NCBI RefSeq assembly: GCF_030816915.1
Contig: NZ_JAUSYN010000002.1
Coordinates: 2,369,501 to 2,433,500, forward strand
Reading direction: 5' to 3'
DNA: 64,000 nucleotides
Source: Streptomyces sp. B3I8
GTDB taxonomy: Bacteria > Actinomycetota > Actinomycetes > Streptomycetales > Streptomycetaceae
Position numbers and translations under genes: made by a program. Positions 9,592 through 19,592 of this stretch are shown here, in pieces (the stretch's first letter is position 1; every line of letters starts with the position of its first letter). The notes under the pieces were generated by a model, which had not been told where the DNA came from, made no database searches, and saw only the letters and a program-made list of their open reading frames with translations.

Positions 9592-9726
9592 CCTGAAGCG
9601 GTCACAGCCAGCATCGAGCCCGACCCCCAGGGGTGGGAGCAAACGGCCACCGCGGCCCGCCGTCCGGACCTTTCCGGCCGTACGGGGCGGTCGTGGGGCC
9701 GGAGAAGGAGAGGGGGAAGCGCCGAC

Positions 9727-11463
9727 ATGCCGACCTGCCCGAACGGACATCAGTCGGGTTCCGACGACTGGTGCGAGGTCTGCGGTCACCGCATGGCCGG
9801 TGCCGCGCCTCCGCCGCCACCGCCGCCCGCGGCGGGCTACGGCTTCCCACCACCGGGTTCGCCCCCGCCCCCCGGGGCCGCGGGCGGACGGAACCCCTAC
9901 AGCGGCCGCGACTCCGAGCCGGAGCTCTGCCCGCAGTGCCGCACGCCCCGTGAGGGGGGCGCGCCGTTCTGCGAGGAGTGCCGGTGGAACTTCCTGACGA
10001 ACACGGCGACGACGTACACCCCGGCGGCCCCGCGCCCCTCGGGTTCCGCCGGACCGCCGCCGCGGTTCCCGGGGCAGGGCCCCGGGCCGGGCCAGGGACA
10101 GGGGCCGGGAGGTCAGGGACAGGGGCCGGGAGGTCAGGGACCGCGGACCCAGCCGGGTCCGGGCCAGGGTCCGGGCCCCGACTCCTACGACTACCAGGGC
10201 TCCCGCCCTTCGCAGATGAACCGCCCGGCGGAACCGCTCCCGCCCGGCCCGCCGTTCGGCGGCGAGCCGTCGGGCGGACCCGGCGGCCAGGGCGGCCCCG
10301 GCGCCTTCGGCGGCGCCCCGCAGCGACCGGCCTTCGGCGGCGACCCGGCACGCCCCGGCGGCCCTTCGGGATACGGGGACACCTCGCGTCCGGGAGGCCC
10401 GGGCGGGCAGGGCGGTCCCGGAGGCGGCTTCGGGAGTGACCCGTCGCGTCCCGGCGGTCCCGGCGGCCCGCACGGGCCGGGTGGTCCGCACGGACCGGGC
10501 GGACCGGGCGGACCGGGCGGCCCCGGTCGTCCGGGCGGTCCGGACGCCTTCGGCAACGACCCCTCCCGCCAGGGCGGCCCCGGTGGCCCCGGCGCCTTCG
10601 GTGGCGACCCGGCACGCCCCGGTGGGCAGGGCGGACAGGGTCGACAGGGTGGTCCCGGGGGCTTCGGTGGCGACCCCTCCCGCCAGGGCGGCCCCGACGG
10701 CTTCGGCGGCGGCCTGCCCCGCCGGGGCGCGCCGGAGGGCCCCGGTGGCTACGGCGGCGAGCGCGGTGGCGGTCCCGACGGCGGTGCCCCCGGTGCCGCC
10801 GGCTTCGGCGCCGGTGCGCCGTCCGCCTTCCAGCGGCCCGGCGGCCCCACGGCGCCTCCCGGCTACCCGCAGCAGGGCGGCGCCCCGCCCTACGGCGGGG
10901 GCGGTGGCGTCGGTGAGGACGACTGGGTCCTCAACCCGCCGTCCTCCTCCGCGCCCGGCGGCCCCGGTGCCGGCGGCGGGCAGGGCCCCGGCGGCGGCTA
11001 CGGCTTCCCGCAGCCCGGCTCCGGCCGGGCCGCCCCACCGTCGTACGACCAGGGGCCGGCGACCTGGACTGCCACCATCGGTCCGGACCGGGAGTACTTC
11101 CTGGCGATGATGCAGCGCTCCGGTCCGGAGGCGGCTGGGCTGAACCTGCCCGCCTACTCGCCCGAGCAGCAGCGCACCCTGAGCGGCAACCAGATCACGA
11201 TCGGCCGCCGCCGGCACTCCACCGGTGACACGCCCGACATCGACCTGGCCGTGCCGCCGGAGGACCCGGGCGTCTCCCACCAGCACGCCATGCTGGTGCA
11301 GCAGCAGGACGGCACCTGGGCGGTCGTCGACCAGAACTCCACCAACGGGACCACGGTCAACGGCGGCGAGGAGCCCATCCAGCCCTTCGTGCCGGTCCCG
11401 CTGCGGGACGGCGACCGGGTCCACGTCGGCGCGTGGACGACCATCACCATCCACCGCGGCTGA
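9727..11463 (+). CDS. Zinc-ribbon, Gly/Pro-rich, FHA-domain protein
   Basis: This 578-residue protein has an N-terminal ribbon (Cys4, Cys16, Cys19 with His8) and a second one near residues 68-85 ([16 protein letters not shown]). About 330 residues of Gly/Pro-rich, partly collagen-like sequence ([16 protein letters not shown]) follow. A C-terminal FHA domain (about 485-578) keeps the phosphothreonine-binding residues: [14 protein letters not shown] and [13 protein letters not shown] domains bind pThr, and in related actinobacteria the PknG substrate is an FHA protein (GarA/OdhI). This one is much longer, and I see no GarA-type N-terminal ETTS phospho-site. It closes the seven-gene run and is followed by a hairpin terminator. 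Confidence 0.92.
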   Translation: MPTCPNGHQSGSDDWCEVCGHRMAGAAPPPPPPPAAGYGFPPPGSPPPPGAAGGRNPYSGRDSEPELCPQCRTPREGGAPFCEECRWNFLTNTATTYTPAAPRPSGSAGPPPRFPGQGPGPGQGQGPGGQGQGPGGQGPRTQPGPGQGPGPDSYDYQGSRPSQMNRPAEPLPPGPPFGGEPSGGPGGQGGPGAFGGAPQRPAFGGDPARPGGPSGYGDTSRPGGPGGQGGPGGGFGSDPSRPGGPGGPHGPGGPHGPGGPGGPGGPGRPGGPDAFGNDPSRQGGPGGPGAFGGDPARPGGQGGQGRQGGPGGFGGDPSRQGGPDGFGGGLPRRGAPEGPGGYGGERGGGPDGGAPGAAGFGAGAPSAFQRPGGPTAPPGYPQQGGAPPYGGGGGVGEDDWVLNPPSSSAPGGPGAGGGQGPGGGYGFPQPGSGRAAPPSYDQGPATWTATIGPDREYFLAMMQRSGPEAAGLNLPAYSPEQQRTLSGNQITIGRRRHSTGDTPDIDLAVPPEDPGVSHQHAMLVQQQDGTWAVVDQNSTNGTTVNGGEEPIQPFVPVPLRDGDRVHVGAWTTITIHRG

Positions 11464-11490
11464 GCCGCGACCGCCCGTACGTACGACCGC

Positions 11491-11519
11491 ACGCGCCCCC
11501 TCCTGGGTGGGGGGCGCGT
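11491..11519. terminator. Bidirectional hairpin between FHA and methyltransferase genes
   Basis: A perfect 10-bp stem, ACGCGCCCCC (11491-11500) with GGGGGCGCGT (11510-11519), encloses a 9-base loop. It sits 28 bases after the FHA stop and 25 bases before the end of the convergent gene, as expected for a shared Streptomyces terminator without a U tract. Confidence 0.8.
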
Positions 11520-11543
11520 GTGTGCGTGCCGCGTGCACGCCCC

Positions 11544-12506
11544 TCAGGGCAGCGGCCAGGCGTACGGGCCCCCGGGATCGTCCAGCCAGCTCCAGGCGCG
11601 GTCGCCGTCGACCGTGATCCCGTACCGCTCGCGCGGCGGTTCGCCCTCGCGCTCCCACACAGTGCAGGTCTCCCGCGGGTCGAGGCTGCCGGCGGTCAGC
11701 GTGAGCAGGAACCGGAAGCGATCGTCGTCGCGGACCCGGCGCGGCAGCTCGTCCAGCCTCGGGACCCGCGGCTCGGGCGGGGTGTCGCCGCGCAACGGCA
11801 CGAAGTAGACGGGCGTATCGAGGAAGTGTCCCTCGGCGTGCCCGGCGCGGGTGACGCGGAGGAGGGCGAGCCCGGTGGCGAGCGGGGTCAGGATGCGGCC
11901 GCCGGGGGCGCACTGGGCGAGCCAGGCACGCGGTATCGACGGCAGCGCGCAGGTGGCGATGATCCGGTCGTAGGGGGCGCGTTCGGGCACTCCCCGCGCG
12001 CCGTCGCCGGTGACGACGGCGGGGTGGTACCCGGCGGCGTCGAGGTGCCGGCGGGCCGACTCGGTGATCTCCGGGTCGAGGTCGACAGTGGTGACGTGGT
12101 CGTCGCCGAGCCGGTGGGCGAGAAGGGCGGCGTTGTAGCCGGTGCCGGCGCCGATCTCCAGCACGTCGTCCCCGTCCCGCACGTCGAGCTCCACGAGCAT
12201 GGTCGCCATCAGGGAGGGCTGGCTGCTGGAGGAGACCAGTTCCCCGTCCCGCAGCCGGGTGGCGAGCGGCACGTCCTCGTAGACGCCGCGCAGCCAGCGC
12301 TCCCGGTGCCGGGGGTCGGGGTGCTCGCCCCAGCACCGCTCGTAGCCGCCCATGACGCCGACGTAGTAGTACGGCACGAACAGGTGCCGGGGCACCTCGG
12401 CGAACGCCTCCCGCCACCGCGGCTCGCCCTCCCACACCCCGCGCGCCCCGATCGCCCGCACCAGCTCGCCCCGCGCCTCCCGTTCGAGGTCCGCGAAACC
12501 ACCCAT
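11544..12506 (-). CDS. PCMT-like SAM-dependent methyltransferase
   Basis: This 320-residue protein resembles protein-L-isoaspartate O-methyltransferases. It has the PCMT-style opening (VPRHLFVPYYY), a SSSSQPSLMATML segment where PCMTs have the SQP motif, the SAM-binding motif I VLEIGAGTGYNAALLA, an acidic VDLDPEI and the later TGDGARGVPE and PYDRIIATCA motifs. The C-terminal third is an extra domain rather than the short PCMT end, so the substrate may differ from isoaspartyl protein. I placed the start at ATG 12506, with GGAGG only one base upstream. The frame stays open to 12602 and a GTG at 12554 is also possible. It is divergent from the haemoglobin gene. Confidence 0.8.
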   Translation of the reverse strand: MGGFADLEREARGELVRAIGARGVWEGEPRWREAFAEVPRHLFVPYYYVGVMGGYERCWGEHPDPRHRERWLRGVYEDVPLATRLRDGELVSSSSQPSLMATMLVELDVRDGDDVLEIGAGTGYNAALLAHRLGDDHVTTVDLDPEITESARRHLDAAGYHPAVVTGDGARGVPERAPYDRIIATCALPSIPRAWLAQCAPGGRILTPLATGLALLRVTRAGHAEGHFLDTPVYFVPLRGDTPPEPRVPRLDELPRRVRDDDRFRFLLTLTAGSLDPRETCTVWEREGEPPRERYGITVDGDRAWSWLDDPGGPYAWPLP

Positions 12507-12634
12507 ACCTCCACTGTTCCACTCGGGTCCCGTAAGGGGCGCCCCGAGCGGCACATGCGCCCGCGCGACAGGGCACCACCCGCCTTCGCCCCACTCCCCC
12601 ACAGGACCCTTACGCCGTCTGAGACCATGGAACG

Positions 12635-13039
12635 GTGAATGACATCCCGCGCGGCACGCTTCAGGAGCAGACCTTCTACGAGCAGGTCGGCGGGGAGGAC
12701 ACCTTCCGCCGCCTCGTCCACCGCTTCTACGAGGGCGTGGCCGCCGACCCCGTGCTCCGCCCCATGTATCCGGAGGAGGACCTCGGCCCCGCCGAGGAGC
12801 GCCTCACCCTCTTCCTGATCCAGTACTGGGGCGGCCCCACGACGTACAGCCAGCGGCGCGGCCACCCCCGCCTGCGCATGCGCCATGTCCCGTTCACCGT
12901 CGACCGCGCCGCTCACGACGCCTGGTTGAAGCACATGCGCGACGCCCTGGACGACCTCGCCCTCCCCGAGGAACACGACCGCACGATGTGGAAGTACCTG
13001 ACCTACGCCGCCGCCACGATGATCAACACCCCTGACTGA
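12635..13039 (+). CDS. Group II truncated haemoglobin (GlbO-like)
   Basis: This 134-residue protein is close to the usual length of GlbO-type globins. Recognisable features are TFYEQVGGEDTFRRLVHRFY (helices A-B, with the B10 tyrosine region), DPVLRPMYPEEDL, LFLIQYWGGP, the proximal histidine region RMRHVPFTVD and the Trp in HDAWLKHMRDAL (G8). It binds haem and probably handles O2, NO or peroxide in the cytoplasm. The start is the GTG at 12635. The ATG eight bases earlier is out of frame and stops at once. Confidence 0.92.
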   Translation: MNDIPRGTLQEQTFYEQVGGEDTFRRLVHRFYEGVAADPVLRPMYPEEDLGPAEERLTLFLIQYWGGPTTYSQRRGHPRLRMRHVPFTVDRAAHDAWLKHMRDALDDLALPEEHDRTMWKYLTYAAATMINTPD

Positions 13040-13263
13040 GCCCAGAGCTCGGAGTCGGGAGTTCGTGAGTTCGGGCCTCGTCCGGACCCGGCGACGTGCG
13101 CATTCCGGTCACCGCCCCCCGCATTCCGATCACAATCTGATCAAAGCCGCACCACACCGCCTTACCCTCGCCCACTCCGCTCTGCGAACATCGCCAAGAA
13201 CGCGCGTACACGGACACGGACACGGACGTACGAGCGCGACCGGAACGAGCGGCGGGGGGCCGG

Positions 13264-16200
13264 GTGACGGGGCTGGTGCTACCGCGCGCTCGTGCGCACC
13301 GCCTGCTGCTCACGGCCGCGCTGCTCACCGTCGCGCTGACCACGGCCGTGCTGGCCACCCTCACCGCCTACTCCGGCGCCCTCGGCGACGCCTCCCTGCG
13401 CCATGCCCTCGCCGATCCCCCGACCGCCGGCGAGGCCGCGCTGGTCGTCAAGGCGGAGGTGCCGGCGGACCGGCGCGCGGCGGCGGACGACGCGGTACGG
13501 GCGGGCGCCCGGCGCACGTTCGACGGGCTCCCGGTGACCGTGCGCACCCTCGTGCGCTCGGGTCCGTACGCCCTTCCCCGCTCCCTGCACCCGGCCGGCC
13601 GCACCGCCACCGCCGACGCGGCGGCCGAGAACGGTGGCGCGGACAGCAGCGCGGACGACGGCAAGGGCAGCGGTGAGGACGGGACCGGCGGCGACAATCC
13701 CGACCTCACCTTCTTCGCCGCCCTGGACCGCGGCCAGATCCGTTTCACCTCCGGCCGCGCCCCCTCCGCACCGGCCGCCACCGGCACCGCCACCGGCGCC
13801 GTCGAGGCCGCCTTCCCCGAGGCCGTCGCCCGCCGCCTGCGGCTCGCGCCCGGTGACCGGTTCACCGTCACCGACCGCCTGGACGGCCCGCCCGTCCGGG
13901 TCCGCGTCACCGGGCTGTACCGCCCGACGCACCCCGACGCACCCTACTGGCGCCTCGACGATCTCGGCGGCCGCGGCGTCAGCACCCTCTCCTTCACCAC
14001 CTACGGCCCCCTCGTCACCGCCCCCGGCGCGTTCACCTCCGGCAGGGTCGGCACGGGCACCACCGCCTGGCTGGCCACCGCCGACTACTCCGCCCTGCGC
14101 GCCGGCGACCTCGACCGGCTGCGGGACGCGGCCGGCGCGGGGCCGCGGGCGCTGCGCCACGCCCCCGCCCTGAACGGCTCGACGGCGGTGAGCACCTCGC
14201 TGCCCGCCGTGCTGGACCGGGTGGAACGCGCGCTGCTGGTGGCGCGTTCCACCCTGCTGATCGTCGCCCTGCAACTGGTGCTTCTCGCCGGGTACGCGCT
14301 GCTGCTCGTCGCCGGGCTGCTGAACGCCGAACGTGCCGCGGAGACCCGGCTGCTGCGCGCCCGCGGCGCCTCCCGGGGCCGGGTGGCCGCACTCGCGGCC
14401 ACGGAGGCGCTGCTGCTCGCGCTGCCGGCCGCGCTCTGCGCCCCGCTGCTCGCTGGCCCGCTCACCGCGCTGCTGTCCGGGCTGGGCCCGCCGGCCCGGA
14501 TCGGACTGCGCCCGGACATCTCGGTGGCGGAGCCCGGGGTGTGGCTGGTGGCGGGCGCGGCCGCGCTGGGGTGCGCGTTCGCGGTGACCGGACCGGCGCT
14601 CAGCACCGCGTCCGACGAACCGGCGGGGCGTGCGCGGGCGCTGCCCGCCCCCGTGCGCGCCGGGGCGGACCTCGGGCTGCTGGCCGTGGCCGGGGTGGCG
14701 TACTGGCAGCTGGACCGCCGGGCCGGCGGTGCCGTGAGCGGTGACGGCGCGGGAGGCCTCGGCATCGATCCGCTGCTGGTGGCGGCGCCCGCGCTGGCGC
14801 TGCTCGCCGGGACCGTGCTGACGTTGCGGCTGCTGCCGCCGGTGGCCCGGCTCGCGGAGCGCCGGGCGGCAGCCGGGCGGGGGTTGTCCGCGGCGCTGGC
14901 GGGCTGGCAGTTCAGCCGCCGCCCGGGGCGCGGCGCCGGTCCCGTGCTGCTGCTGGTGCTCGCCGTCGCGCTGGGCCTGCTCGGTATCGGCCAGGCCGCC
15001 TCGTGGAGCCGCTCGCAGGACGACCAGGCCGATTTCCGCGCGGGCGCCCCGGTGCGCGTGTCGCTCACCGGTGAGGGCACGCTCGGGGAGTCCGGAGCCT
15101 TCGCCGCGCTCCCCGGGGTGCGCGACGCCGCCCCCGCCGTACGCACCACCGTGCCCCTCTCGGGCGACCGCACGGCGACCGTGCTGGCCCTGGACACCGC
15201 ACACGCCGCCGGCACGGTCCTGCTCCGCCCCGACCTGACCCCCGACGGCACACCCCTCACCGGGCTCGCGCCGAAGCCCTCGGCCGCCTCCACGGCGGGC
15301 ACCCGGCTGCCGAAGGACGCCACCGCACTGCGCATGGTGCTGCGGCTGCGCAGCGATCCGCCCCCCGATGACGACGCCGACCCCACCGCCGACGTACGGG
15401 CCACCGTGACCGACCGCTACGGCGTCCCGTACCCGTCGACGGCCGCACTCCCGGCCGACGGACGCCCTCACGAGGTCACCCTGGACCTGTCCGGGGCGGC
15501 CGGTCCGCTCACCCTGACCGCCCTGGAGCTGACCGTGCCGCAGCCCGTCGCCACCGCGCGGCGGCAGACGTTCACCGTGGAGCGGCTGACCGCCGTCACG
15601 GCCGACGGAACCACCAGCCGCCTGCGGCCCGCCACCGCCTGGACGGCGACCTCCCGGACGGACGGCACCGGCACCGCCGCCGACGCCCGCGACCGCCCCG
15701 CTCCGCCACGCGTAAGCCGCACGTCGGACGGGGTGGTCTCGGTGCGGTACGGCACCGGGTTCGTGCCGCGGCGGCTCACCTGGGTGTCCAGCACGCTGAC
15801 GGTCCGGCTGCGGGCGGGCGGGGCGACGGTGCCGGAGGCGACCGGCGTCGCCACCGACCGTTTCCTGCGCGCGGCGGGCGCCCACCGCGGTGAACGCGTC
15901 GACGTGCAGTTCGCCGGCGCGACGGTACCGGTGCGCATCGTGGGAACGACGAAGGCCCTCCCGACGACCGGAGCCGCCGACACCGGCACCTCCGACACCG
16001 GCACCTCCACCGCCGATGCCTCCGCCTCCGCCTCCGGTACATCCGCCGCCGGTCGGGGCGAGGAGACCGACGGCGGCGCCCTCCTCGTCGACCTGCGGGC
16101 CGTGAACGACGTCCTGCGGACCCGCTACGGGCAGAGCGCGCCGCCCACCGAGTGGTGGCTGCGGCCCGACCGGGGCGCCACCGCCCGGGTGGCCGCCGCG

Positions 16201-16713
16201 TTGCGGGAGCGCCCGGAGCTGACACCCTCGCAGGTCGTCGTCCGCGACGAGATCGCCGCCCGGCTGCGCGACGACCCGTTCGGCGTGGGCCCGCAGACGG
16301 CGTTCGCCGCGGCCGCCGTCGTCGCGGCCGCCCTGGCCGCGGTGGGCTTCGCGGTGAGCACGGCGGGGGCACTGCGGGAGCGCGCCGGGGAGTTCGCCGT
16401 GCTGCGCGCCCTGGGCGCCCCGCGCCGGCAGCTCGCCCGGCTCGTCGCCGTGGAACAGGGGCTCCTGGTGGCGCTGGGACTGCTGGTGGGCACGGCCCTG
16501 GGCACAGTCCTCACCCGGGCCGTGGTCCCGCTGATCGTCATGACCTCGGGCGCCACCCGCCCCGTGCCGGACGTCCTGGTCCGGATACCCGTGCCCCGGG
16601 CGGTCCTGCTCCTCGCCGTGGTCGCCGCGGCGCCCCTCGCCCTCACGGTCCACCTGTCCCTGCGCCGCCGTCCGCACCCGGCGGCCGCCCTGCGCCGCCC
16701 GGGGGGCGACTGA
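13264..16713 (+). CDS. FtsX/MacB-type ABC transporter permease, 1149 residues
   Basis: A large FtsX-family permease. An N-terminal membrane segment (about 12-35) is followed by a long extracytoplasmic domain, a central set of helices (LIVALQLVLLAGYALLLVAG and others, about 330-600), a second extracytoplasmic domain and a C-terminal FtsX module (about 1015-1145). The C-terminal segments contain ALRERAGEFAVLRALGAPRR, the usual cytoplasmic loop that contacts the ATPase. Low-complexity Thr/Ala inserts occur near residues 120-140 and 905-935. GTG at 13264 is the start, with a G-rich leader. It is followed one base later by a second permease and then the ATPase, which together form one export or lipoprotein-release type system. 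The substrate is unknown. Confidence 0.87.
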   Translation: MTGLVLPRARAHRLLLTAALLTVALTTAVLATLTAYSGALGDASLRHALADPPTAGEAALVVKAEVPADRRAAADDAVRAGARRTFDGLPVTVRTLVRSGPYALPRSLHPAGRTATADAAAENGGADSSADDGKGSGEDGTGGDNPDLTFFAALDRGQIRFTSGRAPSAPAATGTATGAVEAAFPEAVARRLRLAPGDRFTVTDRLDGPPVRVRVTGLYRPTHPDAPYWRLDDLGGRGVSTLSFTTYGPLVTAPGAFTSGRVGTGTTAWLATADYSALRAGDLDRLRDAAGAGPRALRHAPALNGSTAVSTSLPAVLDRVERALLVARSTLLIVALQLVLLAGYALLLVAGLLNAERAAETRLLRARGASRGRVAALAATEALLLALPAALCAPLLAGPLTALLSGLGPPARIGLRPDISVAEPGVWLVAGAAALGCAFAVTGPALSTASDEPAGRARALPAPVRAGADLGLLAVAGVAYWQLDRRAGGAVSGDGAGGLGIDPLLVAAPALALLAGTVLTLRLLPPVARLAERRAAAGRGLSAALAGWQFSRRPGRGAGPVLLLVLAVALGLLGIGQAASWSRSQDDQADFRAGAPVRVSLTGEGTLGESGAFAALPGVRDAAPAVRTTVPLSGDRTATVLALDTAHAAGTVLLRPDLTPDGTPLTGLAPKPSAASTAGTRLPKDATALRMVLRLRSDPPPDDDADPTADVRATVTDRYGVPYPSTAALPADGRPHEVTLDLSGAAGPLTLTALELTVPQPVATARRQTFTVERLTAVTADGTTSRLRPATAWTATSRTDGTGTAADARDRPAPPRVSRTSDGVVSVRYGTGFVPRRLTWVSSTLTVRLRAGGATVPEATGVATDRFLRAAGAHRGERVDVQFAGATVPVRIVGTTKALPTTGAADTGTSDTGTSTADASASASGTSAAGRGEETDGGALLVDLRAVNDVLRTRYGQSAPPTEWWLRPDRGATARVAAALRERPELTPSQVVVRDEIAARLRDDPFGVGPQTAFAAAAVVAAALAAVGFAVSTAGALRERAGEFAVLRALGAPRRQLARLVAVEQGLLVALGLLVGTALGTVLTRAVVPLIVMTSGATRPVPDVLVRIPVPRAVLLLAVVAAAPLALTVHLSLRRRPHPAAALRRPGGD

Positions 16714-16714
16714 C

Positions 16715-19570
16715 ATGCGCCCGCACCGCCGCACGCCCCTCGCCGGCCGGGTCGTCGCCCCCTGGGTGCGGACCCGGCTGCGCGTGGCGCCCGGGGTCGC
16801 GGTGGGGCTCGCCGTCCTGGTGGCCGTCACCGCCTTCCTCGCCGCCGCCTGCCCCCTGGCCGTCGACCGGTCCGAGGACGTCGGGCTGCGGCGGGCCGTC
16901 GCCGACGCCGAGGCCCGCCGCACCACCGTCCAGGTGACGGCCCCGCCGCTCGACCCCGGGTTCCCGCGCGAGCGCCGCGAGTCCGCGCTGCGGCCCGACG
17001 TCCTGCGCCGGCAGTACGCCACCGTGCTCGGCGAGGTACGCCGGCCGCTGACCGCCGACCGTACGCAGTCCTCCTACGGCGCCGTCACCTCGACGCCCCT
17101 GGAGGTGCCCGACGCCGGGCTGTCCCGGCCCAGCGGGCTCCCGCCGCGCGTGGTGCTCGCCGCCCAGGACGACCTGGCCGGTCACGCCCGGCTGCGCTCC
17201 GGCCGGCTGCCCCGCGCCACCGGCACGATCACCGCGACCACCGGCGCCGTCGAGGCCGCCGTCACCACCGGGACCGCCGCCCACCTGCGCATCGAAGTGG
17301 GCTCGGTGCTCCACGTCCCCGGCGCGGAGCGCGCCCCGCTGGCCGTGCGCGTCACCGGCATCGTCGCGCCCCGGCAGTCCGACGGCGCCTACTGGGGCGC
17401 CCAGCCCCTGCTGCATTCCCCCTCTCTCGTGCGGGACGGCAACTCGCCCGACGCGCCCACCTACTGGCTCGGCGCCCTGCTGCTGCCGCCGGAGGCCGCG
17501 CCCGCGATGCTCGGCACACCCGGTAACCCCTGGCGCTACTGGCAGGTGGCGCCCGACACCTCCCGCACGCCCGCGCACGCGCTGCCGGCGCTGCGCTCCG
17601 CCGTCGCCGCCCTGGAGAGCGGTCCCGGCCTCGGCCGGATACGCGACGCCGTAGACCCGGCCGCCGACGCCGAGACCGACCTCGACGGCGTCCTCGACGA
17701 CTACGACGGCCTCCGCTCCCGCATCGCCCCGCTGGTCTCCGTCGCCGCCTTCGGCACCGGTACGGTCGCCGTCGCCGTCCTGCTGATGGCGGGCGGCCTC
17801 GCCGCCGACCGCCGCCGCGCCGAGCTGGGGCTGCTGCGCGCCCGCGGCGCCTCGCTGCCCGGCCTCGCCGGGCGGCTGCTGGCCGAGACGGCGGCGGTGG
17901 CGCTGCCCGCCGGCGCGCTGGGTCTGGCCGCGGCGCTGTGGGCCGTCCCGCACGGCCGGTCGGCGTACGCGGTGGCGGCGGCCGGCGCCGTCACCCTGCT
18001 CGCGTGCGTCACGCTCCCTCTGCGCGCGGTCGTCCGGCACCGCACCGCCCACCTCGGCACGGCCCGCGCGGACGTGGTCTCGGTACGCCCTTCCCGGCGT
18101 CGTACCATCGCCGAGCTCACCCTGCTCGTCCTGGCCGCCGGCGCGGTGGAGGCACTGCGTCGGCGGGGCACCTCCCAGGGAGCGGGTACTCGCGGTGACG
18201 CGCTGGTCTCCCTGGCGCCCGTGCTCGTGGGAGTGATCGCCGCCCTGGTGCTGGTCCGGCTGCACCCGCTGCCACTGCGCCTGCTGACCCGGGCGACGAA
18301 CCGGCTGCGGGGCGCGGTCGGCCCCCTCGCGCTGGCCCGGGCGAGCCGCACCTCCGTCTCCGCCGTCCTGCCACTCCTCGCCCTGCTCACCGCGCTGACC
18401 ACGGCCGCCTTCGGTGGCTCGGTCACCGCGGGGATCGGGGCCGCCCGCGACCACGCCGCTCTGCTCACCACGGGCGCGGACGCCCGCGTGGAGTCGACGT
18501 CCGCGCTGCGGGCCGGTGCGGCGGAGCGGGTGCGCCGGGCGCCGGGCGTCGAGGAGGTCACCACGGCGGCCGTGACCTGGGAGGCCAAGCCCCACGACGG
18601 CCCGGAGTCCGTGCCCTTGGCGGCGGTGTCTCCGTCCGCCTACGCCCGGCTGGCCGGCCGTCTGCACCTGGGCGCCTTCCCGGCGCACACCCTGACCCCA
18701 TCGCCCACCGCCCGGACATCCCAGAGCTCCTCGACCCCCGGCTCCTCCAACTCCCCCGATTCCCCCGGCTCTTCCGGGTCAGGCGGCTCTTCCGACCCGA
18801 CCGACTCAGGCCCGGCGCCGCTGCCCGCGCTCGCCTCGCCCACCGTCGCCCACCGCTACGGCACGGCGCCCTTCCCGGTGCTGCTGGCCGACGGCAGCCA
18901 CGTCACGGTGCGGATCACGCTGGTGCGTGGGGCGACCCCGGCCGTGCCCGGTACGGAGTTCCTCGTCGTCGACCGCTCCGGACTACCCCCGGCCGCCACC
19001 CGCCCGACCGCCCTCCTCGTCACCGGCACGCATCTCGGCGCGGCCGCGCTGCGCCGGGCGGCGGGCGACTCCCCGAGCGTGAAGATCCGCGCGCGGGAGC
19101 GCGCCGCCTACGCCCACTCGCCCCTGCAGGCGGGCGCCGAACACCTCTACACGGCGGCGGTCGTAGCCGGCGCCGGCTACGCCGTCCTCGCACTGCTGCT
19201 GGCCCTGGTCCGCGCCGCCCCCGAACGCACCGCGCTGCTGGCCCGGCTGCGCACCATGGGCCTCACCCGCGCCCAGGGCCGCCGTCTGCTGATCCTCGAG
19301 TCGCTGCCGCAGGCCGTGCTCGCCGCGGCGGGCGGCACGCTGACGGGCTGGGCGGCGGTACGGCTCCTGTCCCCCGGCATCGACCTCACTACGCTCGCCC
19401 TGGCCACCCCGGGCGCGGCCGACGTCGGCCACCTGCGCACCGACCCCGCGTCCCTGCTGCTGCCGGCCCTGGCCGTGCTGCTGCTCACGGTCGCCGTCGC
19501 GGCACTGCAGGCGTGGGTGACGGGGCGACGCGGCTCGGTGCGGGAGCTACGGGCGGGAGAACGCGCATGA
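16715..19570 (+). CDS. FtsX-type ABC transporter permease, 951 residues
   Basis: The second permease of the operon starts one base after the previous stop. It has the same plan: an N-terminal anchor (about 22-45), an extracytoplasmic region, a central FtsX core with RRRAELGLLRARGASLPGLA, a further soluble region and a C-terminal helix set (residues 805-935) with LRTMGLTRAQGRRLLILES. A Ser/Pro/Gly-rich insert at bases 18710-18810 is low complexity. Both permeases are full length with paired FtsX cores, so the complex may be a heterodimer with one shared ATPase. Confidence 0.87.
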   Translation: MRPHRRTPLAGRVVAPWVRTRLRVAPGVAVGLAVLVAVTAFLAAACPLAVDRSEDVGLRRAVADAEARRTTVQVTAPPLDPGFPRERRESALRPDVLRRQYATVLGEVRRPLTADRTQSSYGAVTSTPLEVPDAGLSRPSGLPPRVVLAAQDDLAGHARLRSGRLPRATGTITATTGAVEAAVTTGTAAHLRIEVGSVLHVPGAERAPLAVRVTGIVAPRQSDGAYWGAQPLLHSPSLVRDGNSPDAPTYWLGALLLPPEAAPAMLGTPGNPWRYWQVAPDTSRTPAHALPALRSAVAALESGPGLGRIRDAVDPAADAETDLDGVLDDYDGLRSRIAPLVSVAAFGTGTVAVAVLLMAGGLAADRRRAELGLLRARGASLPGLAGRLLAETAAVALPAGALGLAAALWAVPHGRSAYAVAAAGAVTLLACVTLPLRAVVRHRTAHLGTARADVVSVRPSRRRTIAELTLLVLAAGAVEALRRRGTSQGAGTRGDALVSLAPVLVGVIAALVLVRLHPLPLRLLTRATNRLRGAVGPLALARASRTSVSAVLPLLALLTALTTAAFGGSVTAGIGAARDHAALLTTGADARVESTSALRAGAAERVRRAPGVEEVTTAAVTWEAKPHDGPESVPLAAVSPSAYARLAGRLHLGAFPAHTLTPSPTARTSQSSSTPGSSNSPDSPGSSGSGGSSDPTDSGPAPLPALASPTVAHRYGTAPFPVLLADGSHVTVRITLVRGATPAVPGTEFLVVDRSGLPPAATRPTALLVTGTHLGAAALRRAAGDSPSVKIRARERAAYAHSPLQAGAEHLYTAAVVAGAGYAVLALLLALVRAAPERTALLARLRTMGLTRAQGRRLLILESLPQAVLAAAGGTLTGWAAVRLLSPGIDLTTLALATPGAADVGHLRTDPASLLLPALAVLLLTVAVAALQAWVTGRRGSVRELRAGERA

Positions 19571-19592
19571 ACATCACCGGCGGGAGGCCACG

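Noticed and set aside
10090..10150. Direct repeats in the FHA gene considered as CRISPR-like or regulatory
   Set aside because: They are codon-level repeats for Gly/Pro/Gln in an open frame, without spacers or cas genes.
7900..12594. 1564-codon minus frame under the phosphatase, VWA and FHA genes
   Set aside because: It covers several well-supported plus-strand CDSs and their gaps. The composition is low complexity with no recognisable domain.
13279..17022. 1247-codon minus frame opposite the FtsX permease
   Set aside because: Gly/Gln/Arg-rich antisense product with no start signal. The plus strand has proper membrane helices.
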